Assembly: GCA_033032865.1 (NCBI GenBank) | Contig: JAWHQI010000509.1 | Span: forward strand, 862,001 to 926,000 | Source of the DNA: Dactylorhiza incarnata | Taxonomy: Eukaryota; Streptophyta; Magnoliopsida; Asparagales; Orchidaceae | Length of the DNA stretch: 64,000 bases | Direction of reading: 5' to 3' | Shown here: positions 11,176 through 22,659 of the stretch, in pieces | Layout of the letters: each line of letters begins with the position of its first letter | Numbering within the stretch: the stretch's first letter is position 1 | Translations under genes and position numbers: made by a program | Notes under the pieces: generated by a model | Database searches by the model: none | The model's input: only the letters and a program-made list of their open reading frames with translations | What the model was told of the DNA's origin: nothing

Positions 11176-11662
11176 AGCTTTAAATAATGACGACCGTTAC
11201 ATAAAGTATAATCTCATATTTTATATAATTCATTTTATTTTTTTATTTTTTTTAGGAGATTGTTAGAAATTTATTCTTTCATAATTATTTCATGGAGCTT
11301 TCATATTATTTGGTGTTTGAGATCTACATCAATTAATGAGAAAAACTCAAAATCATTTGTAAGGAACCAAAAATTTTCTAAGGCAAATTCTTTCCTGAAA
11401 TGACGAATCTTTTTAGTCCTGCAGTGTCAAATTCTTTTACTTTATATGAGTATATAAATTATATCTCTCATCCTTAATTATTATGTTGGAAGAAGCATAA
11501 AGAGAATACATGAACCACGCATGCACGCACTGGCTTACATGCACGCACCAGATCAGATTTGGATTGAGATTTAGAATTTGGTTTTGGGATTTGAGATCTA
11601 AGATTTGTGAATAATTGAATTGAATTGTTTATTTTGTTCAAAATAGTTTTATTGATCTCTAA
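11176..11662. other. AT-rich, no gene seen
   Basis: No supported feature between the LTR end and the MITE. Confidence 0.4.
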
Positions 11663-12355
11663 GGGTCCGTTCGGATCGCGAGTTTTGGTTTTAAAGAATT
11701 GGAATTCAGTAAAACCAAAAATCAGTAGGTTTTGGTTTTGCCTGAATTCCAAAAAAGCTGTTCGGCTGCAAGAAGGTTTTAAGCTGCAGGAATTGGAATT
11801 GAGCAATTTTGTTGTTCGGATGCAGGATGGAATTCATTCACAGGATTTGCATACACACACACTCATCCAAAAAAATACACACACACACACACATACACAT
11901 AGTAAAAAATGAAGGGCTGGAATCAGCTTCTTCCCACCGGCTGCAACAAAAAGAAAAAAATGAGTCTGGAGGAGAAGAAAGAGATCTGTGGGAAGAACGT
12001 GAATGGTGAAACGAAGAAGAAAACGAAGCAAACGTCAACTGGGAATGGATGCTGCTCAAATTAGGGCTACGAAGTAGCCGGATGGTAAAAACGAAGAAGA
12101 AATAGAGAAAGGAGGGGCAATACGAAGATTATCACCGGCGGCGGTGTAAGGGCGGCGAGAGGACGCGAGGTCGGGCTGTCTCTTCCGTCAAAACTGAGCA
12201 CCGGGGACAGGAATTGGGCAAAGGCTAAAGTTGAAAACCGTGGTTTTGATCATTTCCATTTCCATCCGCAATTCCTCCGAACCGAACGCCGGAAAAGATT
12301 TATTTATTGCGAAAACCATTTCCACCGGTCCAAAACTGGTGAACCGAACGCACCC
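11663..12355. mobile_element. PIF/Harbinger-type (Tourist-like) MITE
   Basis: The left end is GGGTCCGTTCGG and the right end is the complement of GGGTGCGTTCGG. Both flanks carry the trinucleotide TAA (11,660-11,662 and 12,356-12,358), the target duplication expected for PIF/Harbinger. The 693-bp interior has no transposase and contains a CA microsatellite (about 11,850-11,900). Confidence 0.75.
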
Positions 12356-12459
12356 TAAGTGTTTTGGTCACTTGTCGAATTCCTATCGACATTTGATGCC
12401 TCCATTATGCACCTCCATATCAGTGCTAGTTGAATGCTATTAAACGTCTACATCGCTGC

Positions 12460-13107
12460 TGTGAGAAATACTCGTTGCACACTAAATTAGAGAGAATCAA
12501 CTTTATTCTTAAAGAAAACAGGTACAAGGGAGCCACCAAGGCAAGACAATTTTGCGAGGTATTGGACAATTACAGAAAGACACATACAAAAGGAAACAAA
12601 GCAAATAGGCAAGACGTCGGTCTCCTTCTACTAGCTGCCAGGAAACCTTCAACCAACACCAGACCGCTGCATCTTCAAGCCAGGCCGCTGCACCTTCAAG
12701 CCAGACCGCCGAACACCTTGCTGCCCGACACCTCTCCCTAAGTGCTCAACAGGAGATCGCCAAGCTCTACTCGCAGAGATCGCCAAGATCAGCTCGCCTG
12801 CTCAGACCGCTGCTCAACAGGAGATCGCCAAGCTCAGCTCGCCTCCTCCAGATCGCTACTCAAAAGGAGATCGCCAACTAGCTCAGCTCGCCTCCTCCAG
12901 ATCGCTACTCAACAGGAGATCGCCAACTATTTTTTGTTCTGCATCCCTTATTTGAAACAAAGGAGAACTGTCCTATTTATAGGAACCTGCTACAACACAC
13001 CAAACGCCGATCCAGAAGCCAGTCTCGCAGCGGATCCGCCCAGAACACACAACGGCAAATCCGACCACAAAGAAAACACCCCTACTCACTTCAGAAAAAA
13101 CTCAACA
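12460..13107 (-). repeat. copia 3' LTR
   Basis: Begins (minus) TGTTGAG at 13,107 and ends ...TCTCACA at 12,460. A minus-strand TATAAATA is at 12,974-12,981. It differs from the 5' LTR by a short extra repeat near 12,660-12,700 and scattered substitutions. The polypurine tract AAGGGGGAG abuts it at 13,108-13,116 and is also the end of the coding frame. Confidence 0.9.
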
Positions 13108-16100
13108 CTCCCCCTTGAAGTGAGCTCCGGAGACAACACCGAGGAGAGATCGGAGACGCTCAAATGGCCCCCTATATAGAACCTTCGTGAATATATCAGC
13201 AATATTGTCCTGACTCTGCACATACTCCACCTTTAGTGTTCCATTCAGCACCTTCTCCCGCACGAAGTGGTGCTCAATCTCAATATGTTTTGTCCGCGCG
13301 TAACACACTGGATTGATTACAAGTTTCAAGGCACTTGAATTATTGCCGCGGAGCAAGGTAGGCTCGCTTACCTCCTCATGAATGTCCCCCACCAATCTAC
13401 ATAGCCAAACGCCCTCCTGGGCTGCCAGGAATGACGCCTTATACTCTGCCTCTGTAGTTGATAAGGACACTGAGCTCTGCTTCTTGCTGCACCAAGAGAT
13501 AGCAGCCGACCCACACATGAAGACATAGCCAGATGTTGATTTTCGACCATCCGTATCTCCCCCGTAGTCAGCATCTGTGTACCCATGCAACATGAATTCA
13601 ACGCCCGCTTTGTAAAGCAGCCCAAACTCCAAGGTTGACTTTACATATTTCAAAATACTCTTCGCTGCCTCCAGGTGAGGCATCCGCGGCTCCTGCATAT
13701 ACCGACTAACTAGGCCCACAGAGAAGGCGATGTCAGGCTGGGTAATAGTCAAGTAGATTAAGCTCCCCATCAGGGCTCGGAACACTTTCGGTTCTGGGAG
13801 GATTCTTCCCTCATCCTTCCCCAGCTTTAGCCCAACCTCAAGCGGAATAGAGCAGCTCTTCCCCTCCTTCATGCCGAAGCGCTCTACGATCTGCTTCGCA
13901 TAAGCCTTTTGGGATACGAGCACTTCGCTCTCCTTCCTCTCTACCTCCAAGCCAAGGAAGTGGTGCAGCTCACCAAGGCCCTTCATCTCGAAACGGATAG
14001 ACAGCTCTGCACGAAGCTTTGCAACCTCTCTACCATCGTTGCCTGTTACGATCATATCATCAACATATAACAGCACCAGCACGTGCAGCTCCCCCTTTTT
14101 CTTTACAAAAAGACTTGAGTCAGAATCGGATGCAGAGTAACCGCAAAACTGTAGGTACTCCGCGATCTTCCCATACCAGGCTCGAGGTGCCTGCTTCAGC
14201 TCATACAACGCTTTCCTCAGCTTGCACACGTGTCCAGGGTGTGACTTGGACACAAAACCTGGTGGCTGCAGCATAAAGATATCTTTATCAATCTCTCCGT
14301 AAAGAAAGGCATTCTTCACGTCGAGTTGCCAGATCTTCCAATTCTCGCAGCAACAAGCGCAATCACCATTCTGACGGAAGTCATCTTTGCCACAGGACTG
14401 AATGTCTCATCGTAGTCCTCTCCATAGTGCTGCGAGAAGCCCCGAGCCACAAGACGAGCTTTGTACCGCTCCACATTTCCGTCTGCCTTCTTCTTCACCT
14501 TGAAGACCCACTTACAAGTGACAGGGGTGATGCCATCGACCTTGGGCACAAGGTCCCAAGTCTCATTCTTTTCAAGGGCAGACATCTCCTCCTTCATAGC
14601 TTCCTCCCATTCCTTTACTCTAGTGGCCTCCTCAAAACAGGATGGCTCTCGCTCGTCCAGAGGATCTGCAAAGAAACATGAGCAGGTGATCACCAAGTTA
14701 CTCTCCCTGTAGCGTGCCGGTGGTAAGATAGTCCGCTTAGACTTTCTTAACTCAACACCTTTCTCTGCATCAATAGTGGTAACTTCTTCTTCAGTAGCTT
14801 GCCTTGGAGCAACGCTCCCCCTGTTTCTGGATCCTGAAGTACCTGAGTCTGACGGAGATGGAGCACTTGGGGATAATGGCAACTCCACAAGAGAGTCATC
14901 AACAACTCTCCTTTCTTCAACTCTCCCTTCTTCCTTACTTTCTTGCATCGAAATAGTAGAGACGCCTCTGTATGATGCCAGCTCGTCAAACACCACATCT
15001 CTTGAGACAATGAACTGACGAGTCTCAGGGTTCATGCACTTCCAGCCTTTTTTGCGTTCATCATAACCAATGAAGACGCACTTAAGAGCCTTTTCCTCCA
15101 GCTTCGTCCTTTTCGCATCCGGAACATGTACATAGCACGTGGATCCAAACACCCGAAGATGACTCACATTTGGCTTCTCTCCCCACATCATTTCAAAAGG
15201 AGACTTCATGTTCACAGGACTCAGCGACATCCGGTTGATTACATATGTTGCACATGCCATCCCTTCTGCCCATAGGGCCCTGGGCACACCTTTGGCATAC
15301 AACCAGATGCGGCATGTCTCCGCCACATGTCTCAGCTTCCTTTCTGCTACTCCATTCTGCTGGGGAGTGTGAGCACACGACAACACCCTTTGGATTCCAT
15401 GTCTCCTGCAAAAGTTGCCGAACTCTGTCGAGGTAAACTCTCCTCCATTGTCAGACCGCAACTTTTTGATTCTTAGCCGCAACCTGCCTTCAATGAGCTC
15501 CTTGAACTCTTGAAACTTCTTGAACACCTCTGACTTCTCCTTCATGAAAAAAGTCCACGTGAAGCGAGTATAGTCATCAACAAGAACCAACATGTACTTG
15601 TTTCCACCAAGGGTGGGGGTGGTGCACGGACCCAGCACATCGCTGTGAATGCACTCCAGTGGTGCCCTGCATTTGGATGTAGACATGTCGTATGGAAGGC
15701 TATGATCCTTCCCGTACTGGCATCCTTCACACACATGCCCATCACCAACAGAGGTCAGCTTAGGCAAGCCTTTCACCAAGCTCTTCGCTACCATGGCCCT
15801 TAACTTGTCCATCCCAATGTGCCCCAACCTCTCATGCCAGATAACCGCGCTGTCATTGGTCTTCATCTTGTCGACGTAGGAGCTTGGTGATAACACATAC
15901 AAGTCCTTCACCCGCCGCCCTGTGTGAGTCACATCACCTTTCACCGCAGAGAAGTTCCGCAAGAACTTGACTTCTTTTGGTCCAAAAAGAACATGATAAC
16001 CTGCATCCACTGCATTGGCTACCGAGAAAAGGTTCTTCGTCATCCCTGACACATGATACACACTCTTCATTGTGAGAGATCTTCCTTCACTGCCCAGGGA

Positions 16101-17121
16101 TACGAAGCCTTCATTCTCCACCGGATGCACCGTATCGTCAGCCGTCACAATCACATCATTTCCATTATAAGGGTGCCAAGAGGCGAATTTCGACTCATCT
16201 CCTGTAAGATGGTGCCCGCAACCTGAGTCGATGATCCAGTCTTCTCGAAAATTGATGGAAGCAAGAGCACTGACAGACCTCTCCGTCATGTTTGCTATGA
16301 AGCAGTTGTTCCAATCACGATCCCCTTTGGCTTCACCTTTTTCTCCTTCTTCTCCACGTTCTCCTCGCCTTGGACGCTCCTCTTTCTCAGCAACATGTCC
16401 GACCTTTAAGTTGGACCGACAATTTCTCGCTATGTGTCCATACTTGCGACAGGCAAAGCACAACGGCCTGTTCTGTTCATCATACCGGGGAAGAAAGTTC
16501 CTCCCATCTCCTTGAGAGGACGATGACGGTCCGTCTCCTGAACTCTTCATCTGTCTTTCGAACGGCTTTTTTTTTCCAGAAAAAAGAACCTCACTTTCTC
16601 CTTCCGTGAGGGTCACTCCTGTCATTTGTCTTGCCAGACTCTCTTGAGATGATAGGAGGTTCTCCAACTCTACCAGGGATGGTTGAGCAACCCAACCCTG
16701 AACTGCAGTTATGAAAGCCACATACTCCTTTCGTAGGCAACGAATAATGTGTCTTTTTAACTTCGCCTTTGAGATGGGCTCGCCAGGATCCAAGGCAGAA
16801 ATCTCCGCACAGAGAGTTTTCATCTTCAGGAAGAAGTTTGAAATCATCAACTCACCTTGAGCGGCTTTTGCCAGCTCATTTTCCAAGAACTGCAATCATG
16901 CCACGTTTCTTTTATTAAATAGGCCATCCAGAGCTTTCCATATTTCTGATGCGGACTTGCACCCTATAATGTGATCAAACAATTCTGGGGAAATTGCCCG
17001 TTTGAGGACAAACTCGGCTTTGTCGTTTGTCTTTCTCCAAGCTCTGACAACGTGCGCATTGTCTCCGGCTGCAACAAACTGCTCCTGCTCATCTCCGCCC
17101 ACAACTTCTCATAGGTCTTCA
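13102..17121 (-). pseudogene. copia gag-pol polyprotein, inactivated
   Basis: Order on the minus strand: gag; a CCHC knuckle CFACRKYGHIARNC (16,46x-16,42x); protease with DSG (WIIDSGCGHH); GAG-pre-integrase; integrase with the three acidic residues in HSDV, RSDNGGEF and QQNGVAERK; reverse transcriptase with YVDDM; and RNase H with TDADYGGD and STTEAEY. Two lesions break it. An in-frame TGA lies at about 16,896, where copia gag normally has Arg before LQFLE. A one-base deletion near 14,339 shifts RT (frame resumes at MKNAFLYGE). The usual CDNxSA of RNase H reads GNNSSA here, losing an Asp. The N-terminus of gag is cut at 17,121 by the hAT insertion; decayed 5' gag continues at 32,327-32,400. 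The stop TGA overlaps the 3' LTR start. Confidence 0.93.
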
Positions 17122-17382
17122 CCCAGTAATAAGGCTGATATCGAGTCGAGTTCGAGCGATTTTGGCTCGGCTCGAAATCGAAATTTTAGAGTCGAACTCG
17201 GCTCGAAATCGAAATCAATTTCGAGTCGACTCGACTCGACTCGAAATGGCTCGATTCCCAGCTGGCTCGAAATCGAATTGAGCTGATTCAAAATCGAATC
17301 AAGCTGGCTCGAAATTGAGCAATTTTTCTCTTTATTTGTAATTGACTCAAAATTAAATTGAGAAACATCTAAATTTAGCAAG

Positions 17383-18062
17383 TGTTGACGCCAGGAAAAT
17401 CCTGACCTCAAAATTCGGACCGATGCAGCCGGAGGCTACTCGCCCAGCAGCCCAACGAGATGACTTGGCTGGCGACTACGACGAAGCTAGAAGAGCAACG
17501 AACCGGACCCCAGGTGTTGCGGCAGGGAGGTCCCACCACGTACTCAGAAGCTCAAGAGAGTCTTCCCCTCCGAAACCAAAGTGGCCGAGCTTGGTACAGG
17601 GAAGGCACCGGCTTGGCTGAAAGCAAGGGTGGCGGGCTCGAGAGTTCGGGAATCGGGGTCCTAAAGCTCAAGTCCAGGTGCCAATCCAAGTACCCCTGGG
17701 GTCCTATTTATAGGAAAACCAAAGGGTAGGAGGCTTTTTATAGCCCAACCCCCAACCCGGCGACTATGGGTTACTCGGCGAGTACCATGCCATAGTCGCC
17801 CATCGGGCGAGTATTGGGTACTGCTCGCACACGCCGGGCCAATACTCGCACAGGGCTTCTGCTGCTTCCTGCGCGTGCCGAGCTATTCTGGTTGATACTC
17901 GCCTACCTGGCGAGTATGACCTGCATACTCGCCAGGGTCTCTTCTATTCCTGCCTTGGACTGCTGGTCTCTGTGTTGACCCTTTGACCTTGACTTCTGTC
18001 TACGTGGCCTCGGGGGGGGGGGGGGGGGGGGGGGTCCACCCTCGGAGAATGAGGGTTGTACA
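17383..18062 (-). repeat. Tat-A 3' LTR
   Basis: 680 bp. The minus-strand TATAAATA is at 17,705-17,712. It contains a 23-G run (18,012-18,034) where the 5' LTR copy has only 7, otherwise nearly identical, which accounts for most of the length difference. Confidence 0.9.
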
Positions 18063-18080
18063 CAATCCCCGCTCTTTGCG
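18063..18080 (-). other. polypurine tract of Tat-A
   Basis: The minus strand reads GCAAAGAGCGGGGATTG immediately before the 3' LTR. The same purine-rich sequence precedes the Tat-B 3' LTR at 47,247. Confidence 0.6.
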
Positions 18081-18186
18081 AATAACGTAGTTGCTTGGAA
18101 AGAATCATCCAACCTTCATTCGACGAGCTTGCCCACTGGCGACTATTGGCCTATACTCGCCCTTTCGCTGGCTGACGCTTGAGCCC

Positions 18187-18194
18187 TATAAATA
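18187..18194 (+). promoter_or_regulatory. TATA box of antisense gene 1
   Basis: TATAAATA 48 bp upstream of the ATG at 18,242, on the strand opposite to gag-pol. 'ctataaatagaggggctggg' resembles the 'tataaatagggggggtggg' ahead of gene 2. Confidence 0.6.
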
Positions 18195-18241
18195 GAGGGG
18201 CTGGGGTCTCTGATGGCACGTCTTTTCTGAACTCGCTCAAG

Positions 18242-19848
18242 ATGACACGCGACTATGCTGCAGAGGCTAAGGCGGCCATGGCTAGTATTGTTGGCCTGTT
18301 CGACGGTTCTTCGCTCCCTCTGCGCCCAGGTCACGAGGTTGAGGACTTCCTCGCTTCTAAGAAGAGGAAGAGGCTCGCGAAGAAGAAGAAGAAAGGGAAA
18401 AAGAAGGTCGCTGAAGACGATGTCGCCGCCCCTTTGGGAGACCAACATCAGCAGCTGCTGGACGACTTGGGGCTTTCTAACGAGGGCGACTCGTCGGCCG
18501 CCGATCCTCCTGCTCCAAATGTCGCCGAAGAGGCGAGCATGCCTGGGACCTCGGCCCAGAATCAATCGGAGAATCTCGCTCCTGCGCGAGGTAGAGAGCT
18601 TCCTACTCGTCACCTCCTCGATTAGTCTTGACTTGGTCCGTAGTCGCTAAATGTTTCTGTTATGCTCGCAGATTCGTCTACCATCGGTGCTCAGGAGGAG
18701 CCTCTGGTCGTGCCTCCTCTGAGATCGTCGTCAATGATCTCGCCTAGGGGTGGTGGGCGTTCGGCGCGAGTTCTCCACAGCTCTTTGCTGGAGAGGAGAC
18801 CGATGAGCGAGCAACGGGCTCTTCTGACGAGCAACGTGCTTCCACCACCACCGCCTCTTGATTCTTCGGGGTTGGCGAGCAGCTCGCAGCTGACCGTGGG
18901 TGGGCTTCCGCCACCTCCTCCTTTTCCTCCTCCCGGCACGACTCAGGGCGAGCAGCGCCCTTCGATTTCGACCGCTCCTTCTACTCACCAAGGCGAATCC
19001 TCGCGCCGTGGTGGGACTGAGGGCCCTTCGGGCTTCTTTCCTCCGAGGGGGGGGGGGGGGGGGGGGGGGGGGGGAGGGCGACCATCTGATAGTCGCGGTG
19101 GTGGGAACGCGCCTCCTAGCCGGGATCAGACCGCTGGGTCCCGTCCTACTCGGCGAGGCGATCATCATCACAGCACGTCTCCTCAGCGAGGCAGGGGCTC
19201 TCCTCGCCGTCATTCTCGCAGTCCTCGGCCAGGTACTTGGTCGCCATTTGTGATAGTCGCCATTATCTTCACTTGGTTCCTTTAGTCGTCAAAGCCCTGA
19301 TATTTTTACCCTTTTTTGCAGCTCGCGCTCGCACTCCCATAGGAGCCTTGATTGACGCGGTCGAGCTTCCTTCTCGCGAGTATCAAGAGAAGGCCACTCG
19401 CGCGATCTTGGATCTGGAGGCGAAGCTAGAGCGCTTGGCAGTCAGCGAGCCCCATCGCCGCCTGACTGACATGGAGTCGCGGGTTGAGCGCCTGGCGAGC
19501 ACTGACGCTCATCGTCGCTTGATCGAGCTGGAGGTGCGAGTATCGCGGCTGGAAGAGTTTGATACTCGCCTGGCTGGTGCAGAATCTCGCCTTCACACCA
19601 TTAGCGACCTAGAGCGTCGAGTTGCGAGGCTCGAGCATCGCCAGCAGCTGCATCATGACGAGATGGTGGGGATGCGTGCGAGTATGGGCTCGGTCGGTGG
19701 GCTGGCGAGGATTGAAGACCAGCTGCGGCAGGGCGAGGACGCGATGTCCGTAGCCTTCGAGCACTTCAAGCGAGCTCGCAGCTTGGGCTGGGTCGGGCGA
19801 CATCCCCAGCCTCCGGATCCTCATGTGAATATTCAGGCGCCTCCTTAG
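18242..19848 (+). CDS. antisense gene 1 of Tat-A, three exons, unknown protein
   Basis: Three exons are supported by GT...AG borders and exact frame continuity: 18,242-18,590, 18,672-19,232 and 19,322-19,848, with introns of 81 and 89 bp, both phase 1. The second intron has a pyrimidine-rich ttttttgcag acceptor. The product would be 478 residues: a Lys/Arg cluster (KKRKRLAKKKKKGKKK, about residues 41-57) that could be a nuclear signal; a Pro-, Gly- and Arg-rich low-complexity middle including a Gly run encoded by 28 G (19,047-19,074); and a C-terminal heptad-like region (DLEAKLERL, ELEVRVSRLEE, DLERRVARLEH) that should form a coiled coil. It lies between pol and the 3' LTR, antisense to pol. 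Extra antisense reading frames there are known in Tat-lineage elements; this protein itself is not recognised. It has no stop along the spliced frame. Confidence 0.6.
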
Positions 19849-20174
19849 ATGTTGTCTTTCTTTATTTTCTTCTGAAACATTCTTGATTTGATGTAATAGT
19901 ATTTAGGCGAGTATTGGAAACTCGCCCTCCATTACTTGCTCTGCTTTCTTTTCTTGTGATGGATTTTTCTATCTTCTTTCGTTTTGGCGAGTATTGTCTG
20001 TGTGTCGCCTATGCATGGCGAGCTTCTTTCATGTTTTTTCTTGCAGGTCTTCTCGCCTTGGAGGTCGACTCCTTGCTGACGCGTGCTGTTGAGTTGGCGA
20101 CCTTAACTTAATACTCGCCACCCCCTTATTCCTGATCGCGCCGTCGTGCTTGATAAGCCAAGCTACCCGACTAC

Positions 20175-20182
20175 TATAAATA
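20175..20182 (+). promoter_or_regulatory. TATA box of antisense gene 2
   Basis: TATAAATA 126 bp upstream of the ATG at 20,308, followed by the same G-rich context as the gene 1 box. Confidence 0.6.
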
Positions 20183-20307
20183 GGGGGGGTGGGTGAATAT
20201 TTATTACGCTTTCGGCGACCTTCCAACTCATACGCGAGTATCTTCCGTCTTCCTCTCCTCTTCTTGTCTTCTTTGATACTCGCCTCTCTTCCCTTCTCTC
20301 CTCCAAG

Positions 20308-22170
20308 ATGTCTGACGAGGCGACCATCTGGCGTGCCAATCACGCCAAGAACTTTGCGGCGACCACCTTCAAGAAGTCCATCACGACTGAGAAGGATTTG
20401 GAGGTCTTCAAGGCGAAGTACATCCCGCCAGGGTTTGTCGCTAGGCTTCCTCGCCAGGGCGAGCGACTAAACACCGTCTTGACCACCGAGCGGGTGTTCC
20501 CTACTCGCCACTTCGAGGTGGGCTTGCGACTACCACTGCGGACGGAGTTCTCCCAGATACTCCGTTACTTTGGGATAGTCCCCGCCCAGATCAACCCCAA
20601 TGGGGTGGCGATGATTGTGGGGTTCCTCTGCTATCTGCGCGACCAGGGATCGCCTTCGACCTCTCCGTCTTCATGCGGATATTCCACTTTATGGCGAAAG
20701 GCGAGGGCTGGGGGGAGCGACTCGTCGTCATTGCTGGCGACTTTCAAGCCATTCCTGACAGGTCCTTCCAGCCGCCGGAGAGCGTCTTCGGGGCTTCTCT
20801 CCTAAGCGAGGGTGGCGAGAAGCTGCTAGAGTCCTTCAGGAATCGCCGCCTTGATGTGGTGTTCTGGAGGAGGCAAGTAGATGAACTCGATGAGGTTTTC
20901 CCAGGAGAAGGTAATCTATCGCGCGAGTATTCGCAATACTCGCTCTTCCTCCTCAATTTGGCGACTAATTGGAATTACCTCTCTTCTTGTTGCATCAGTC
21001 CATGTTCTGCCACGCGAGCTTCTTCCCGTGGTGGTGAAGGCGACGGCTTCCACACAGGGAGGTGCGGGGACCTCTGCTCGCGGGGATGGGGTCTACTCGC
21101 CCATCGACTTGTCGCCAGGAGGCGATGAACCTTTGATCGTCGGTGAAGGATCGGGGCCTTCGAAGAAGCGGAAGGAGAGGGGCGAGCACTCCGAGCCCTC
21201 GAGGAAGAAGAAGGAGGTCGCTTACAGGGACCTTGATAAGAAGGCGGACGCTTCTGAGGCTGGCGAGCCTTACACCCACCCGAATTTTAAACTCGGCAGG
21301 CGTGGCGAAGACATCTATGGTCGCCCCTTGGTGACCTGGACGGAGAGTGCCCACGAGGTGACTCTAAGCTCCAACCTTCCCTCCTGGTCGGAGGATTGGG
21401 AGGACAAAGGCGAGGCTTACGACGTGACCTTTGCTATCTATGGTCGCGCGGACACCGAAGTCCTGCCGGACGCTTCTGCCGAGTATCTGGCTCACCAGAC
21501 CTCGCGCTCCTTACTGCGATCTGCCGAGCTGGCCCATTCGACAGCAAGGCGATTGCTCGAGTATGAAGGGGTGATCAAGACCCAAAGCAAGAAGATGATC
21601 GCCATGGGGCTCAAAGAGAAGGAGCATGAGGTATTCGCCTCCCTTCTATACTCGCTCCTGGGATACTCGCCACTTTGCCGAATAGTTGTTTTACCGTCTG
21701 TGTTTTCCCGTTTTTTGCAGGCCGCCGAGGTGGAGATGGCGAAGAAGACCTCCCAGCTGGAGAAGGAGCTGGAGGACACCCGGCTGGCCCTGGAGGCCGC
21801 CCAAGTTCGCATCGCTGGGCTGGAAACTCGGCCTGCCGAGCAACAGCCAGTGGTGGCGAGCCCCTCCAGGGTTGGCAAGCAGATCAGGATACTCGGCGAC
21901 GATATGCCTCGCATTCGTCGGGAGATCGCGCGAGCAACGGAGACTGTCATCCTGAGCCAACTGAAGGCGGACGACCTTCTGAAGATGGCGGCGATGGAGC
22001 TGACAGTGGTGGACCTCATCCCGGCGCTGCTCGCCGAGGAGTCCACCTCTCCCTTGCGAGCATCTTCCCAGCTGTCTGGTGACTCCGAGGATGATGACTC
22101 CGAGGATGAGGATGATGACGATGGCGGCGATGAACCAGATGCTGACATTGATGGCGAGGATGACGCCTAG
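20308..22170 (+). pseudogene. antisense gene 2 of Tat-A: 'putative gypsy-type transposon' (Transposase_28-like) protein, frameshifted
   Basis: The exons 20,308-20,910, 20,999-21,630 and 21,721-22,170 have GT...AG introns of 88 and 90 bp. The first is phase 1 and preserves the frame exactly; the second is phase 0 and has a tttttgcag acceptor. The N-terminal part carries FEVGLRLPLRTEFSQILRYF, IVPAQINPNG and MIVGFLCYL, the signature of the plant family annotated as putative gypsy-type transposon (PF04195). A one-base deletion near 20,649 shifts the frame before IAFDLSVFMRIFHF. If that base were present, the protein would be about 561 residues. The rest holds a basic KKRKERG stretch, a coiled coil (EVEMAKKTSQLEKELEDTRL) and an acidic Asp/Glu-rich tail. 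Function in the element is unknown. The deletion could be decay or a sequence error. Confidence 0.7.
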
Positions 22171-22299
22171 TCGCCTGGGCACCCTTTTTTGTTCGCCCGG
22201 CGACCTTTTGTAAGCCCTTTTAAGATTCTTTTGTAATGTACATCAAACATACAAATGATAAAGGATAAAATTTTGCTCGCCTGTTTCTTCTGCCCTGCA

Positions 22300-22450
22300 T
22301 CCTGTCTTGAATGTCGCTTAAGCTCTTAGGCTCGAGGCGAGATTGAGTGCTCGCTAGGATCTTAGGATCGGGGCGAGATTGAGTGCTCGCTAGGCTCTTC
22401 GGCTCGGGGCGAGATTGAATGCTCGCGCCTGCCTACTCGCACCTGTATGC
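22300..22450. repeat. short tandem repeats in Tat-A 3' region
   Basis: Three to four copies of a ~50-bp unit around ggcgagattgagtgctcgctaggctctt follow gene 2 (first 20 bases of the core: ggcgagattgagtgctcgct). Confidence 0.7.
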
Positions 22451-22659
22451 TCGCATGTGTATACTCGCAGGTATATACTCGCCTATCCGGCGAGTATTAC
22501 CTTCATACTCGCCTTTTCAATTGTTCCTTTTGCTTGAGTCTAGTCGTGAGGGGCACTTGGAGGGTCTCGAGGGACACATGCTCTCAAGGCCTTGCCTTGC
22601 ACCTGGTGAAGAGTGCATTAGAATTATTTTAATAAAAATGGGCTTTTTTAAGGGAAAGA

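Noticed and set aside
18691..19213. Minus-strand frames overlapping antisense gene 1
   Set aside because: They are shadows of the plus-strand exons; the plus strand has consistent splice borders, a TATA box and frame continuity.
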